NCBI GenBank assembly: GCA_021014325.1
Contig: JAJGQC010000508.1
Span: 1-64,000, forward strand
Reading direction: 5' to 3'
Source of the DNA: Plazaster borealis
Taxonomy: Eukaryota > Echinodermata > Asteroidea > Forcipulatida > Labidiasteridae
Length of the DNA: 64,000 nt
The position numbers were made by a program, and so were the translations under genes. Below the pieces are notes generated by a model. That model was not told the origin of the DNA. It was given only the letters and a program-made list of their open reading frames with translations, and made no database searches. Within the stretch, counting starts at the first letter, position 1; every line of letters begins with the position of its first letter. Below, piece by piece: positions 43,491 to 55,257 of this stretch.

Positions 43491-44266
43491 AAATTTTGTG
43501 CATATATCAACCCCTTCTGCCCTACTTAACCAAAGAGTCCCCATACGCCCATATTTTTCCTGGCTGATAAACTAAGCTAGGTGGCACTGATATTAAAACT
43601 GATGATTGAAGCAAAAAATGTACGCAATGCGCAAGTATTCCATCAACACAACCAATTCAATACATAGAGAGCGTTCTCCTCATAACAATGTGGTCCGTTG
43701 GCAAAATGCCAGCTATATACACTGAGGACAAGCCAATTACATTCTGTCCAACTGGTCCTAGTGGCTAGTTTATTGCTTCCAAAAGCTATAAACCACTAAC
43801 TGTTATGATTGTTTGTATGGTTTAAACTCAAGTACCATACAAACGGACCAGTGAAAAAGCTGGCGAACTATGGACCTTATGCATCAACGTCATCATGCCT
43901 CCGTCTTAAGAGGTAAAACGATGATGAAACATTGGTCTATTTACACACAGCAATTGCGGACTCAGCCGATGAGCATCCCCCTTTTGACCTCTAGCCGAGG
44001 GCGCCCTACTCAAATGACATCATGTGCATAATTTAAATGACAAGCTACAGTATAACTGGTCTAGCTGGCCGGTCACTGAAAAAGTCGAGGGCAAATCAAG
44101 GAAATAGCTCTCAAATGACACAAAATGAATTTTTGTTATCCCTTTAACAGCAAACTTTCACAGCAAGGTGGTGATATAAAAAAAAATTGAGTGAGGCGGT
44201 CGCTGCGCAGCGAGGTGGGATGCCTGATGTTTGAATGGGAATGGGAAACAATTGTGTTTATCATAC

Positions 44267-44953
44267 CTTTGGTTCCTTGAGATTGCTAACGTTCATGCTT
44301 GGGGCTTGGGCGGAGTGTCAGTTGACTCTTGGGCAGAGGGTCAGTTGACTCTTGGGCAGAGGGTCAGTTGACTCTTGGGCAGAGGGTCAGTTGACTCTTG
44401 GGCGGAGGGTCAGTTGACTCTTGGGCAGAATGTCAGTTGACTCTTGGGCAGAGGGTCAGTTGACTCTTGGGCGGAGGGTCAGTTGACTCTTGGGCGGAGG
44501 GTCAGTTGACTCTTGGGCAGAGTGTCAGTTGATCTTGGGCGGAGGGTCAGTTGACTCTTGGGCAGAGGGTCAGTTGACTCTTGGGCAGAGTGTCAGTTGA
44601 CTCTTGGGCAGAGTGTCAGTTGACTCTTGGGCAGAGGGTCAGTTGACTCTTGGGCGGAGTGTCAGTTGACTCTTGGGCGGAGTGTCAGTTGACCCTTGGG
44701 CGGAGTGTCAGTTGACCCTTGGGCGGAGTGTCAGTTGACTCTTGGGCGGAGTGTCAGTTGACTCTTGGGCAGAGGGTCAGTTGACTCTTGGGTAGAGGGT
44801 CAGTTGACTCTTGGGTAGAGGGTCAGTTGACTCTTGGGCAGAGGGTCAGTTGATTCAAACATCCTGCAGAGGGTGATGCAGCTCCATGATGATTTCAGAG
44901 GGGTGCCCTCTAAAGAACATCTCAGGTCCCTGTTTCATCGCTAATGGATTTAT
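44267..44953 (-). CDS. Exon candidate containing a 23-bp minisatellite
   Basis: Minus strand: acceptor TTCACAACAG, donor GTATGATAAAC. It opens INPLAMKQGPEMFFRGHPSE and IIMELHHPLQDV, then TGA. After that the exon-equivalent is filled by the array 44306-44852, ending LKEPK-like before the donor. Homologous to 42444-42637, which lacks the array. A 23-bp unit cannot hold one frame, so this is either 3' UTR or a damaged exon. Confidence 0.35.
44306..44852. repeat. 23-bp minisatellite
   Basis: About 24 units of GTCAGTTGACTCTTGGGCAG(AGG). Variants GGCGGAGGG, GGCAGAGTG and GGTAGAGGG are clustered, which shows local homogenisation. Confidence 0.95.
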
Positions 44954-44985
44954 CTGTTGTGAAGGAAAAATAATGAAATAATAGG

Positions 44986-45312
44986 GGTCATTCCATGTCA
45001 AATCAACCAAGAATTTCCCTTGACCTCTCAGATTTGTTTCAAATTGTAGGGATCGATTGGGACTTACGAGAAACAGCATGTTAGGCCTCTTAATTGTGAG
45101 ATACACGCTAACAAACTTATAGCTAATTAGTGACACCTTTAAATTAAAACGTCCATATCTCAAAGAGTGTAGCACCTAGAGAGCTGTTTTTTCTACCATT
45201 TTGAAGCTTAATACATGCCCTATAAGTTTGTATTAAAAACCTAAATGCATCATTTTGAAACAAATGTTAATGTACATGTGTGAGTAAACATGGAGGTCTC
45301 TCCATGGAATAA
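44986..45312. mobile_element. Single-arm relative of the foldback element
   Basis: Starts GGGGTCATTCCATGTCAAAT, like the foldback at 45616, and shares GAGATA..TTAACAAACTT and CATATCTC..AGTGTAGCACCTA blocks. The right end near CCATGGAATAAC is eroded. Confidence 0.6.
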
Positions 45313-45615
45313 CAAAATACACACATTTAAACCCAGGGGTTGACAAATCCTATCGCCCAATGCCCAGGACAACCAAAATCTGGCGTCGGCTCAATCCAAC
45401 TGACAACCTTTATTTTCTATCAAATGAAACTAAGTGAAGATGGGAGCATAATAATAACTAGTAATAATTGTGTAGCATATCAATTAGGGAATGATCTTAA
45501 ATTAAGCAATTTGTGTAGTAAAATATTTGGACTGAACATGTTTTGTACACACTGATGCTATTCAGTAGCAAATGATGATTTTTGAGTAGCAACTGATACA
45601 TTTTGTGTAGCATTT

Positions 45616-47443
45616 GGGTCATTCCGTGTCAATTCAACACGCTTTTGGACCTGACCGTCACGGATTGAAATGAAATTTAGTGTGATGATTGGACAAGTTG
45701 AGAAACCCCCAGAACCGAAATTTTATGTCATTCGGTTAATTATTTTTTGAGATATGGGTTAACGAACTTTTGACTAATTAGCATGACCTGCTATGTTTGT
45801 ACATTCATATCTCCAAAAGTAAAGCACCTACAGAGATAAAATTTACATAATTTTAAAGCTCTTGAGTGGCCCTTATTTGATTACACAAAATCTAAATCAT
45901 ACCATATACCACAAAAAAATTACGCAAAAATATGACCTTTGACCTCGATTTGCGAAAATGCATATTTTTCAAAATGCGTAATTTTTTTATTATCGTTAGC
46001 TTAAGATTTAAGCAACATTTTCAGAAAGATTTGGGATGGGCACTCTTACAGTTTTTTAGTTTTGATTATTTGAACATTGGCTAACAAGGACAAAAACTTA
46101 AAATGTATGCATTGTACATGTACATATGTATAGTGTAATGTATACTATTGGGGGATGTGCTTGATGTACAGTATACATGTGATTGCATTACTTGGTCCAT
46201 TAACAGTGGCCATCCCCCAAACCGGTCATTACCAGGCAGTGAAGACCGGGTCCTCACACTGTTATTCCCTAATGAAAGTTATGAATTATCCCTCAGTCTA
46301 CGTGTTTTATTAAGGTCACTGTAAAAGGCATGGGATAAATAATTCCCCGAAAAGTTTGGGAGGACAGTCCAGAAAAGTTTGCAAAGGTTTGCATGAGGCA
46401 AAATGAGCATGTACATGTATTGTATTTGGTGCAAGGTTGGCAAGCCCCCCCCCCCCCACCCAGAGTGACCCAAAAATCATTCTTGGGGCTTGCCACTCTT
46501 GCACCAATACAATACATTGTCTTGTATTTGTGCAAGAGTGGCAAGCCCCCCCCCCCTAGGGTGACCCTCAGAAAATCATGCTAATATTAATTTTTCCAAA
46601 ATCTTCTTTGGGGCTTGCCAACCTTGCACCAATACAATACATGCTCATTTTGCCTCATGCAACCCTTTCTGGACTGTCCTCCCAAACTTTTCTAGGATAA
46701 ATTTATCCCATGCCTTTTACAGTCACCTTAATAAAACACGTAGACTGAAGGATAATTCATAACTTTCATTAGGGAATAACAGTGTGAGGACCCGGTCTTC
46801 ACTGCCTGGTAATGACCGGTTTGGGGGATGGCCACTGTTAATGGACCAAGTAATGCAATCACATGTATACTGTACATCAAGCACATAGTGTATGTACATG
46901 CATGTACACAATAGTATACATTACACTATACATATGTACATGTACAATGCATACATTTTAAGTTTTTGTCCTTGCTATCCAATGTTCAAATAATCAAAAC
47001 TAAAAAACTGTAAGAGTGCCCATCCCAAATCTTTCTGAAAATGTTGCTTAAATCTTAAGCTAACGATAATAAAAAAATTACGCATTTTGAAAAATATGCA
47101 TTTTCGCAAATCGAGGTCAAAGGTCATATTCTTGCGTTATTTTTTTGTGGTATATGGTATAATTTAGATTTTGTGTTATCAAATAAGGGCCACTCAAGAG
47201 CTTTAAAATTATGTAAATTTTATCTCTGTAGGTGCTTTACTTTTGGAGATATCAATGTACAAACATAGCAGGTCATGCTAATTAGTCAAAAGTTCGTTAA
47301 CCCATATCTCAAAAAATAATTAACCGAATGACATAAAATTTTGGTTCTCAGGGTTTCTCAACTTGTCCAATCATCACACTAAATTTCATTTCAATCTGTG
47401 ACGGTCAGGTCCAAAAGCGTGTTGAATTGACATGGAATGACCC
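45616..47443. mobile_element. Long foldback element 1 (about 830-bp arms)
   Basis: GGGTCATTCCGTGTCAATTC at the left is the inverse of GAATTGACATGGAATGACCC at the right. The two arms (45616 to about 46445 and about 46615-47443) are nearly identical along their length. The 4-bp ATTT on each side (45612-45615, 47444-47447) may be the target duplication. The 160-bp centre is itself a double hairpin built on TTGGTGCAAGGTTGGCAAGC and long C runs. No transposase in it. Confidence 0.9.
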
Positions 47444-47447
47444 ATTT

Positions 47448-48254
47448 TGCTATGCATTGGAAATCATTCACTGAAAATGTAGGCAAATTTTGGGGGTAAA
47501 GGCTTAGGTTGAGGAAAGGTTTCAATTTGTAAATTTGCTGGACATGCTGGCAGTGGGGATCAGATTGAATGTTACAGTCATCATTCAAAAGTAATGATGG
47601 ATCTAACATTTAAAGAAAACCTGATTTGAAAGTTGAATAAAAAAATAAAGTTAAGGAATTTGGGTGTCATAGTGATGCCTGCAAATATTTTCATAGATGT
47701 TAAATGTAAGATTGGTTGTTCTTTGCAAGAAAACATAAAGTTTCACGTTGTTTATAGTTTAAGTCTGGGTAAAAAAACAACATCCTTGCCAGCAGCAGTG
47801 TAAGATAAATCTAAGTTTAGGGTGTAGTTAAGATGTACTATTTTCTGAGTTTGGCCTAAACATTTCCAGCAGGACCAGTTAGCTTGTTATTTCCAAGTTA
47901 CTCCGCTTTTTCATGTGTCCATATTTCATATGAATCCTTTTTAACACTGACCTAGCAAGCCAGACCACCATGACCAGTGACCATGGCACCCCTTGGAATG
48001 AATAGGAATGGTCCCGAAGGTGCTATAACTGGCAAATTTTGCCAGAGGACCATTGTTAAGGGCAAAGACTGATTTTTTTATAGGGGGCACTTCTGTGGCA
48101 TTTTTTGTTTCAGTTTTTTAAAAAGGTACTGACACAAAGAAGCACTATCTGTGCATTGTGGAGGTCAAACAAACAAATTTAAATAGAAAAACAGTTCAAA
48201 CATTGAGCTATAAAACAAATATACCTATAAAAGTTAATAAACAGTTTTGGAAAT
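47448..48254. other. Non-coding, weak dispersed repeat
   Basis: 47830-48060 shares AGGACCAGTTAGCTTG-like blocks with the repeat at 40030. Nothing else recognised. Confidence 0.35.
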
Positions 48255-48335
48255 TGACTGGAAAGAGATTTGGACCTGCGACCTCCGGATTATCGAGTCA
48301 GTGCTCCACCAACTGAGCCATTTAGCCCCAAAATG
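48255..48335 (-). mobile_element. tRNA-like SINE head, family D
   Basis: The minus strand reads GGCTAAATGGCTCAGTTGGT (A box) and GGAGGTCGCAGGTCCAAATC (B box). It resembles an Ile/Met-type tRNA but lacks clean acceptor-stem pairing and continues into non-tRNA sequence, so a SINE head is more likely than a tRNA gene. Confidence 0.55.
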
Positions 48336-49859
48336 TTGGCGATATCCCTATTTTGGCAATATCTCTTAGTTTGGAGGCGCCAGTTCAGAAGTTACAACCT
48401 GATACTGCCATTTAACCAAGGATCACACCCAAGTCTTAGAACAGCAGTACCAGGGACCACCCCCCTTAGCATATGGAAAAGTAGTCTCTTTTGCGCTCGA
48501 TAATTAAACACGCACTCAAAGTACAGGCTGAAAATCAGTATCTCGACGCAAAATGCTTGGCCACGAAAAATTAAAAAGATGTACAAGAACGGGGTGCTCG
48601 GCATTCTAATTTATATTAATTTGTCTTCAAAATCATTGTGATTCTATTTCAAATGATCACAATAACTCGTCGGACAGTCATGCAAAATGTTTTTCAGAAT
48701 AACCCAAAACGCAGCATTTTTGATAAATATTGTGTGGCCTACACGGCGCACTTCCAGTAAACAACTCCGCACACCAATTGTGAGACGCCCTCATTCGTTA
48801 ACTAAATTACTTGTGTAGGTGGGGTTTCCACCATTTCCCGCTGTAATTATTTTTTTACCTTGTGTATCAACTTTGCTGTGATGGTTGAATATTTTCGTCG
48901 GACAGGATAAAACAGTGAAAACATCATAACTGTTGTCCAATCAAATGCGATGTAACTTCACACCACGGTACGGTTCAATGTATTACAATTTGACCTGTGT
49001 ATACCACCCGCGAGCGCACGCACACAGTGTTAATGCACTGTGCCACAGCGCTTTGATTTATTGAGACTTTATTTCAAATATCAAGTTATAGGCTAAACAA
49101 CACAATCGAAATTGACTGTAGGTAAGTTTAACTCTCATTTTTGGGTGTGAACATATTTGTCTTTGATCACCCCCCCCAAAAAAAAAAAATCCTCAAAAAC
49201 CAAACAAACAATATATAATTAGGGTTTTCAGTTTCACGGACCGTCCGTGCGCCGAAAATCTATCCAATGTTTATCCCCAAAATTGTACGACTTTTATGTC
49301 AGAAACTGCAAGTAAAACCTTCATTAGAAACCACTGACTTTCATCTATCAAATAATGCACATAAAATAGCAATCGGGTGGATGTACGACAGTTTGTACAC
49401 TTCTTGTGAATGAAGCCCTTTTGCTCCGTCCAACTTTTCTCAAGAGTAACCGATCCACGCGTTCGGCCCAAGATTTTTCCCAAAAACATCGCGGATCGTC
49501 AACTCGGCAGCTTTTCAGGGGCCGAGTATAAAGTGATTGGCAGTTAAACGGGTTTCCTTTTGTGTCCGAAGGGTTTCACTACACGTCTGTGTTTACTCGA
49601 TCTCGATAGGTAATTTAGAACGAAAGTTACAAGAAAAGTAAAAATAAACTTGATTTTTTGAAGAGCAATCCTAAAAAATCAAGGTAGGAGTTATCATTTA
49701 CGTAAAGTGTACTTGTCTTTTCTAGTATTCCTGTTATTTTTAAGTCTCTATTGTGCGTAGTTTTGCCCTAAGTGAATTTTGTAAAGATATTCACGACCTT
49801 TTTTGACAGAAGATTACAGCATTGTGCAATGTGTGTTCCGTGTGTGCGTGCCGTCGCGC
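48336..49859. other. Non-coding, nothing firmly recognised
   Basis: 48700-49060 is relatively CpG-rich. Donor-like GTAAGTTT near 49122 could mark a 5' UTR exon but is unsupported. Confidence 0.35.
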
Positions 49860-49899
49860 GAGGTCAATTTGGGGCCACACTCCTCTATTAACTTGTACG

Positions 49900-50824
49900 T
49901 TAGACCCAGTAACTGGGACGCTGTACTAGTTTTTTCGAATTTTGACATTATCGGTCGTACTAGCGCCCCAGGAAAAAGTCGTACCATTCACGAGTGTTCT
50001 TCAATTGGTAACAAAAATGCCTCAGAACGACAAAAATACCCAACAAAATAGCTTTATATACACCTACTGGCTTCTTTATATGTCTAAGATGCAAAATCAG
50101 GCATTTGAATGTACTCACAATTTTGTTTTGTGCTGCAAATTCACAATTTTTTGAAGTCGATCTGAGCATATCGGTAAAACCGCCATGACGTCCAGCGCTC
50201 AGCTTTATATGGTGGCCCTGAAGGGACATCTCATATCGCAAATTATGTGCGCAGACTTGTGCGATGTCCTGAAATTAATCGCGAAGATGTGCGCAGATCT
50301 GTGCAATGTCGTGAAACTAATCGCAAATATGTGCGCAGACTTGTGCAATGTCGTGAAATTAATCGGGAAGATGTGCGCAGACTTGTGCAATGTCGTGAAA
50401 TTAATCGCGAAGAATAATCATGTAGCGGTACGGTAGTCATCTTCGCGATTAATTTCTTGATATAGCACAAGTCTGCGCACATATTTGCGATATGAGATGT
50501 CCCTTCAGGGCCACCATATAAAGCTGAGCGCTGGACGTCATGGCGGCGGTTTTACCTATATGCTCAGATCGACTTCAAAAAATCGTAAATTCGCAGGACA
50601 AAACAAAATTGTGAGTACATTCAAATGCCTGATGTTGCATCTTAGACATACATGTATAAAGAAGCCAGTAGGCGTATATAAAGCTATTTTATTGGGTATT
50701 TTTGTCGTTCTGAGGCATTTTTGTTACCAATTGACAAACACTTTTTCCTGGGGCACTAGTACGACCGATAATGTCAAAATTTAAAAAAAATGAGTACAGC
50801 GTCCCAGTTACTGGGTCTACTTGT
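49900..50824. mobile_element. Long foldback element 2 (about 355-bp arms)
   Basis: AGACCCAGTAACTGGGACG at 49902 is inverted as CGTCCCAGTTACTGGGTCT at 50800-50818. The arms pair to about 50255 and 50478. The termini themselves contain a palindrome (CCCAGTAACTGGG). The left inner arm carries four 42-bp repeats, the right one. Confidence 0.88.
50246..50415 (+). repeat. 42-bp tandem repeat in foldback 2
   Basis: Four units of ATGTGCGCAGACTTGTGCAA + TGTCGTGAAATTAATCGCGAAG. Because 42 is divisible by three, the frame stays open as MCADLCNVVKLIAK-type repeats. Confidence 0.92.
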
Positions 50825-50982
50825 ACATTGTATCTGTCTTCACGGTATTGACCTCATTTTGACACAAAAAATGCCGTAATTCAAAAAGTAGCCTATATGA
50901 TCTATTGAGTTTATTTAAAAAGCATTTTCATTCTGTTTGCATTTCCTTTAATTTGACACCAACATCAGCCCTGGGGCCGATT

Positions 50983-51121
50983 TCACAAAGATCTAAGATT
51001 GATCGTAACTGCAAATCAATCGTAGTTGCTTAGTAAAGTGTGATGTCACAATACAAATCACTACGGTGATACTGAAAATTTGTCTTGCGATGAATTTTAT
51101 TGCTTTGTGAAATTGGCTCCT
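50983..51121. mobile_element. Short MITE with GGGGCCGATTTCACAAAG ends
   Basis: The right end CTTTGTGAAATTGGCTCC is the inverse of the left. Inside are TAAGATTGATCGTAACTGC and GTGATGTCACAATAC. Confidence 0.7.
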
Positions 51122-51530
51122 GGTCCTTAAACAAAATTTTCACCTGAAAACCCTAATATAATACTATAGCAATCAATCAATCAATAAAATAAAACAAAAT
51201 AAATCCATAAATAAATAATACAATTTTATCCAGTTATTGATTTATAGTTGGTTTGGATATAAGGTTCATGCTACAAATTGATGCTACGCAAAAAAAATTT
51301 TAAAAAGGCAACAGAAAAAAATAAATAAAAAAATAACAAAGAAATGGAACATATGGAACACTAGGCCTACATGCCTTTTCAATGGGAAATTATTGCAATC
51401 TTTGCCCACTAACGTAACACTGACTTGTCAAATGATAATGTCATTGACATAATGTGCGTGGTAATCCGACCTATATGATTATGAACCAAAACGACATAAA
51501 TTCAATTTTGAGAGTGACGATATTGGTAAA

Positions 51531-51673
51531 TTTTCCGCAGCATGCCTCCAACTTTTTTTTCTTTTTTTTTTTCCTTTTTTTTTTCCTGTTTTCCACCTAT
51601 CTCCAAATGGAAAACAGGAAAAAATAAAAAATAAAATAAAATAAAAATAAGTTGGAGGCATGCTGCGGAAACT
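51531..51673. repeat. Hairpin with GCAGCATGCCTCCAACTT arms
   Basis: TTTTCCGCAGCATGCCTCCAACTT at the left pairs with AAGTTGGAGGCATGCTGCGG at 51651-51670. A second pair CCTGTTTTCC/GGAAAACAGG lies inside. Possibly a MITE. It lies about 100 bp upstream of the transposase start codon. Confidence 0.75.
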
Positions 51674-51770
51674 TTTCCGTATGATCACTAACACTTACGT
51701 TGTTCAACAATATGCGGTGGAAAACAAAACAAACGCTTTCGTCGTGCTGGTTCGAACGTTAAAAAATTAA

Positions 51771-51816
51771 ATGGCAACCGCCCTCCAGCAACCCAGAATG
51801 CAGTGCGAATCATCGG
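51771..51816 (+). CDS. Possible first coding exon of the transposase
   Basis: An ATG opens MATALQQPRMQCESS and ends in phase 1 at donor GTAAGAAA. Exon 2 at 55258 enters in phase 1 to read GKPAALFDYDD, so the two fit. The 3.4-kb intron between them and the absence of homology make this tentative. Confidence 0.35.
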
Positions 51817-54800
51817 GTAAGAAAATGTGTCTTTTTGGAAGAAAAAAAACAAGGCCGGAGAAAAAAATCATTTATATCAAAAAACCGATTCAAAAAACAA
51901 ACAAAAACTTACCAGAATGTTCTCCAATACTTGTAGAATGTGCCAACTTGTCCATGTGGATCAACAAGTGCAATTTTGGGTGGTTTTCCCGTCGTCTGAA
52001 GCTTGACAATTTTCCACACACACGTGTGTTAGAGATTAGCGCCATCTTTTCGAAACGACCGCATTTCACCACAGCGAGCCCCAAAAATCAAATACCTACG
52101 CCGAGATAATCAAGTTCCTAAACATTTTTCTTTTTAAAAGTTTATTCAAAGGTATTTTCACATTTAAAAATACATTTCTGTCAAATAATTGAACTTGGAT
52201 TGCTGATTCCCAAAATTAATGGCGAAAAGCTTTTTGTTTCCAACAGTAAAATCTAGGAGGCGGAGGGATATTTCCCGAATAAATATGGGGACCTAGCACT
52301 TTTCATCAGGGGGGTGTTTGGTTGAAAGTAAACCTTGGGTGCTTGATTTCCCATTTTCATATAATTTCTGATGTATATAATGTATAGCCTGCTATTATTT
52401 CAAGACAGTTGAGGAAAAATAATACAATTATCAAGTTGCAGCTGTCTTGTTTTTCCTTTTAAAAAAAATGTAAATTGTAAACATTGATTATTCTGAATTG
52501 CGCCCAAACTTAATGTCAGTCTCGTCATGCATCACTTCGCTACACATAGTACATGTCCCTCCTTAACAAAACCTTGTAGGATGGGTTACCCTATTACCGT
52601 GGGGGTTAGGACGTTTTTCGATTAGAATAAAAAAAAATCAACAACCTATAAAAAGTGTCCAGTTATTACTATTGTTGAAGTATTACATTCCACTTTGACA
52701 TAAAAAAAATACATCGTTTGTCTGATTAAATTTGTCCACGAAGTCTCTGAAAGTGTGCATGCGCCCGGAGTGATTCTGGAGGTGAGCCTCCTATTATCGT
52801 GGTAATCAGAAATAATTTTTTTAAATGAACTATCTCTGCATTAAAGGAGCTAAATCCAAAGATAAAATTCAAATATTTACCTAATACTGGGATTACGATG
52901 TTTAACTTCCCAGCAGATGGAATTTTTTTTTGTCTTTTAGGCATTTTAATTACCGAGTACCGACAATTTCCTTAGTCACCCCCCTGCGCTCAATTTTGGA
53001 ACAATCCGATGACGTAGATTTCAAGCGCAAAGTAGTAATCCGCGCAAGTTAAAACATAACTGCGCAAGTTCGGAAATTGCGTGCATTCGCCTGCTACAAG
53101 TATTGTACTTGTGCAAGCATTATCTGTAATTTGAGCGAGTTTTTTACTTTGTGTGTTAAACTTACATATTGAGGGCGCCCTTTGCAAAGCTGCTAAATTT
53201 TTTAGCGTTTTTAGTTTCCTGTCCTTATTTGGACGCCAGACATTGGTTTATGTTTTTGAGGTGAAAATACGTACTTTCGATGTCAATCTTTTTTTTACCG
53301 TGGAACAGGATCTGGGCACTGATATTTCAATGCACAGAACAACATTTAAGGTAAAAATGTTAATGATATAATGGCACTTTTGACAGACATGGTCAGCGAA
53401 AATTCGTCCAGTCGGGAAAATAGCGTTTTTTTCAAGTTTTTTTCAATTTAAATTATTTCCGCAACAGTTCATTTTTTTTGTTTTTACCAGATCGGTAAAG
53501 GGTTCTTGGCTATCGATTCACCATATGAAAGTCGTCTATAGATAACGTTTTGACAACGAAAAAAGTGAATTTTCTGCTACCACGGTATTAGGAGTACCAC
53601 GGTAATATGAGGCTTGACTATACTAAGCCCATTCCATCCTGTGGTCGATACCACAATGCTGAATGTTACCCTTTCTTTAAAAAGCAATACGACTTTGACT
53701 GCCTCTTTAACACTGAAAAAAAATATTACTTTCAATAAACATACCAAACAATAACCAGGCTGATGATAACTTCACTTGACCTTTTTTATTGTCAAATCAG
53801 CCAACACAGGTTCAGGCAGCTTGAAAACACAACACACAAAGTACAGGTAAAGCGCTCTTTTTTAAACAAAAATACAACATATTAAAGCTTAAAAGTTGTG
53901 AATGGTAGATTAAAGATAAAGGAGATAAGGAACATGGCATGATTGGATCTCTAAAAAATGTTACATTAGATAAATGATTGTGAACTTTGTTGCAAATCAA
54001 AGATGAGGAGCAAACTTTTCTCTTTCCCTCACTCTCCTTTAACAACTGGGTAAAGGTTTTAATATTGATGATTAAAGGGATTGGGTATGTTTGGTAATTG
54101 GGACCTACTGTTTCAATCTTATATAACCTGTGAAAATTTCATTTCAGAGGGTGGTAGCGTTCTTGAGATATTGCCGAAAATCTGAAGCGGTTATGTCCAC
54201 GCAGGAAGAATAATCTGCAATTGGAATACACAATCTTGATACTTAAATATTGCTTGACATTGATAACTTTCAGTTCACATTACAGTACCAAGTGGTGTTG
54301 AATAACGTTATGATTGATGATTAGACTCAGACTGGGTGTATGCATGCATGGAGGTTTTGTACCTCCATGATGCATGGTAATGCACAGCCTGGCGTTTACC
54401 CATATGCTTAGCTGCGATAACGCTCAATAGCTGCGGTTACCGTAGCTCTTGTCGTGTACCATAGGCTTAGCCCTAAGACTAAGAGCTACGGTCAGGTCTG
54501 TCATGTCTGTGTGGAAATATGGGTCAACAATGGTCCATTTTTAATGTTCCCAATCGCATTGTCGTTTCACACATGGTTATTCAACATTTACATGTTAAAT
54601 TTAAATAAATTGGATTTCTGCTGATGAGATAAAAGTGCATTTTGTTTTGTCTTGTGTATTTCAATTTTGACTTTGAGGCAAAAAGTTTAATTTGTACACA
54701 CAAATTTAAATAAAACAGTAACTTTTGTGGACAATTAACATTTCTCAGCTTTTTTGATAACCATAAAAAGAATTTAGTATCTCGGCGCAAACGAAAAAGG

Positions 54801-55257
54801 GCTGTGCTTACTTGGATATACCCTCATTTTACTATTTACCTCTTGCTTTTCAAATTAATTTAATATTAATTGAAACTTTAAACTGTAGTGTATGCAAATA
54901 AGGCCAAGTTCGCGCAACGACCATTTGTCGACTAGCGGTCAATATTGCTGGTACTCGTGCTCAAGAACATCAGGTTGGGTACCAGGCAGGGTCAGGGGAT
55001 GAGTTTGTAATTGTAGGGGGCAAGTTGGCCAGTGGGTGAGTTTGTAAGGGACGAATTGACCTGACCAGCATTCGATCTGACTCCCCACTGTAATACATTT
55101 TCATAAACATTTACTTAATAACTATGGACTGGCTTCATCTTTTTATGTATGTGTTATGAATGGAAATAATTTATTTCCCTTTTTTTAATCTTCAGATTCA
55201 TATTGTACACCATACTAGCACATGCTGATTTATATCATTTGTACTTATTTCTTGCAG
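51817..55257. other. Non-coding (putative transposon intron or flank)
   Basis: No exon seen. 54085-54190 is a fragment related to the TTAA-type repeat (GGGTATGTTTGGTAATTG, CTGTGAAAATTTCATTTC). 54340-54376 is a short hairpin (ATGCATGGAGGT/ACCTCCATGATGCAT). Confidence 0.4.

Noticed and set aside
48255..48335. Genuine tRNA gene on the minus strand
   Set aside because: A/B boxes are good, but the acceptor stem is not closed and there is no clear T-run terminator; a SINE head is more likely.
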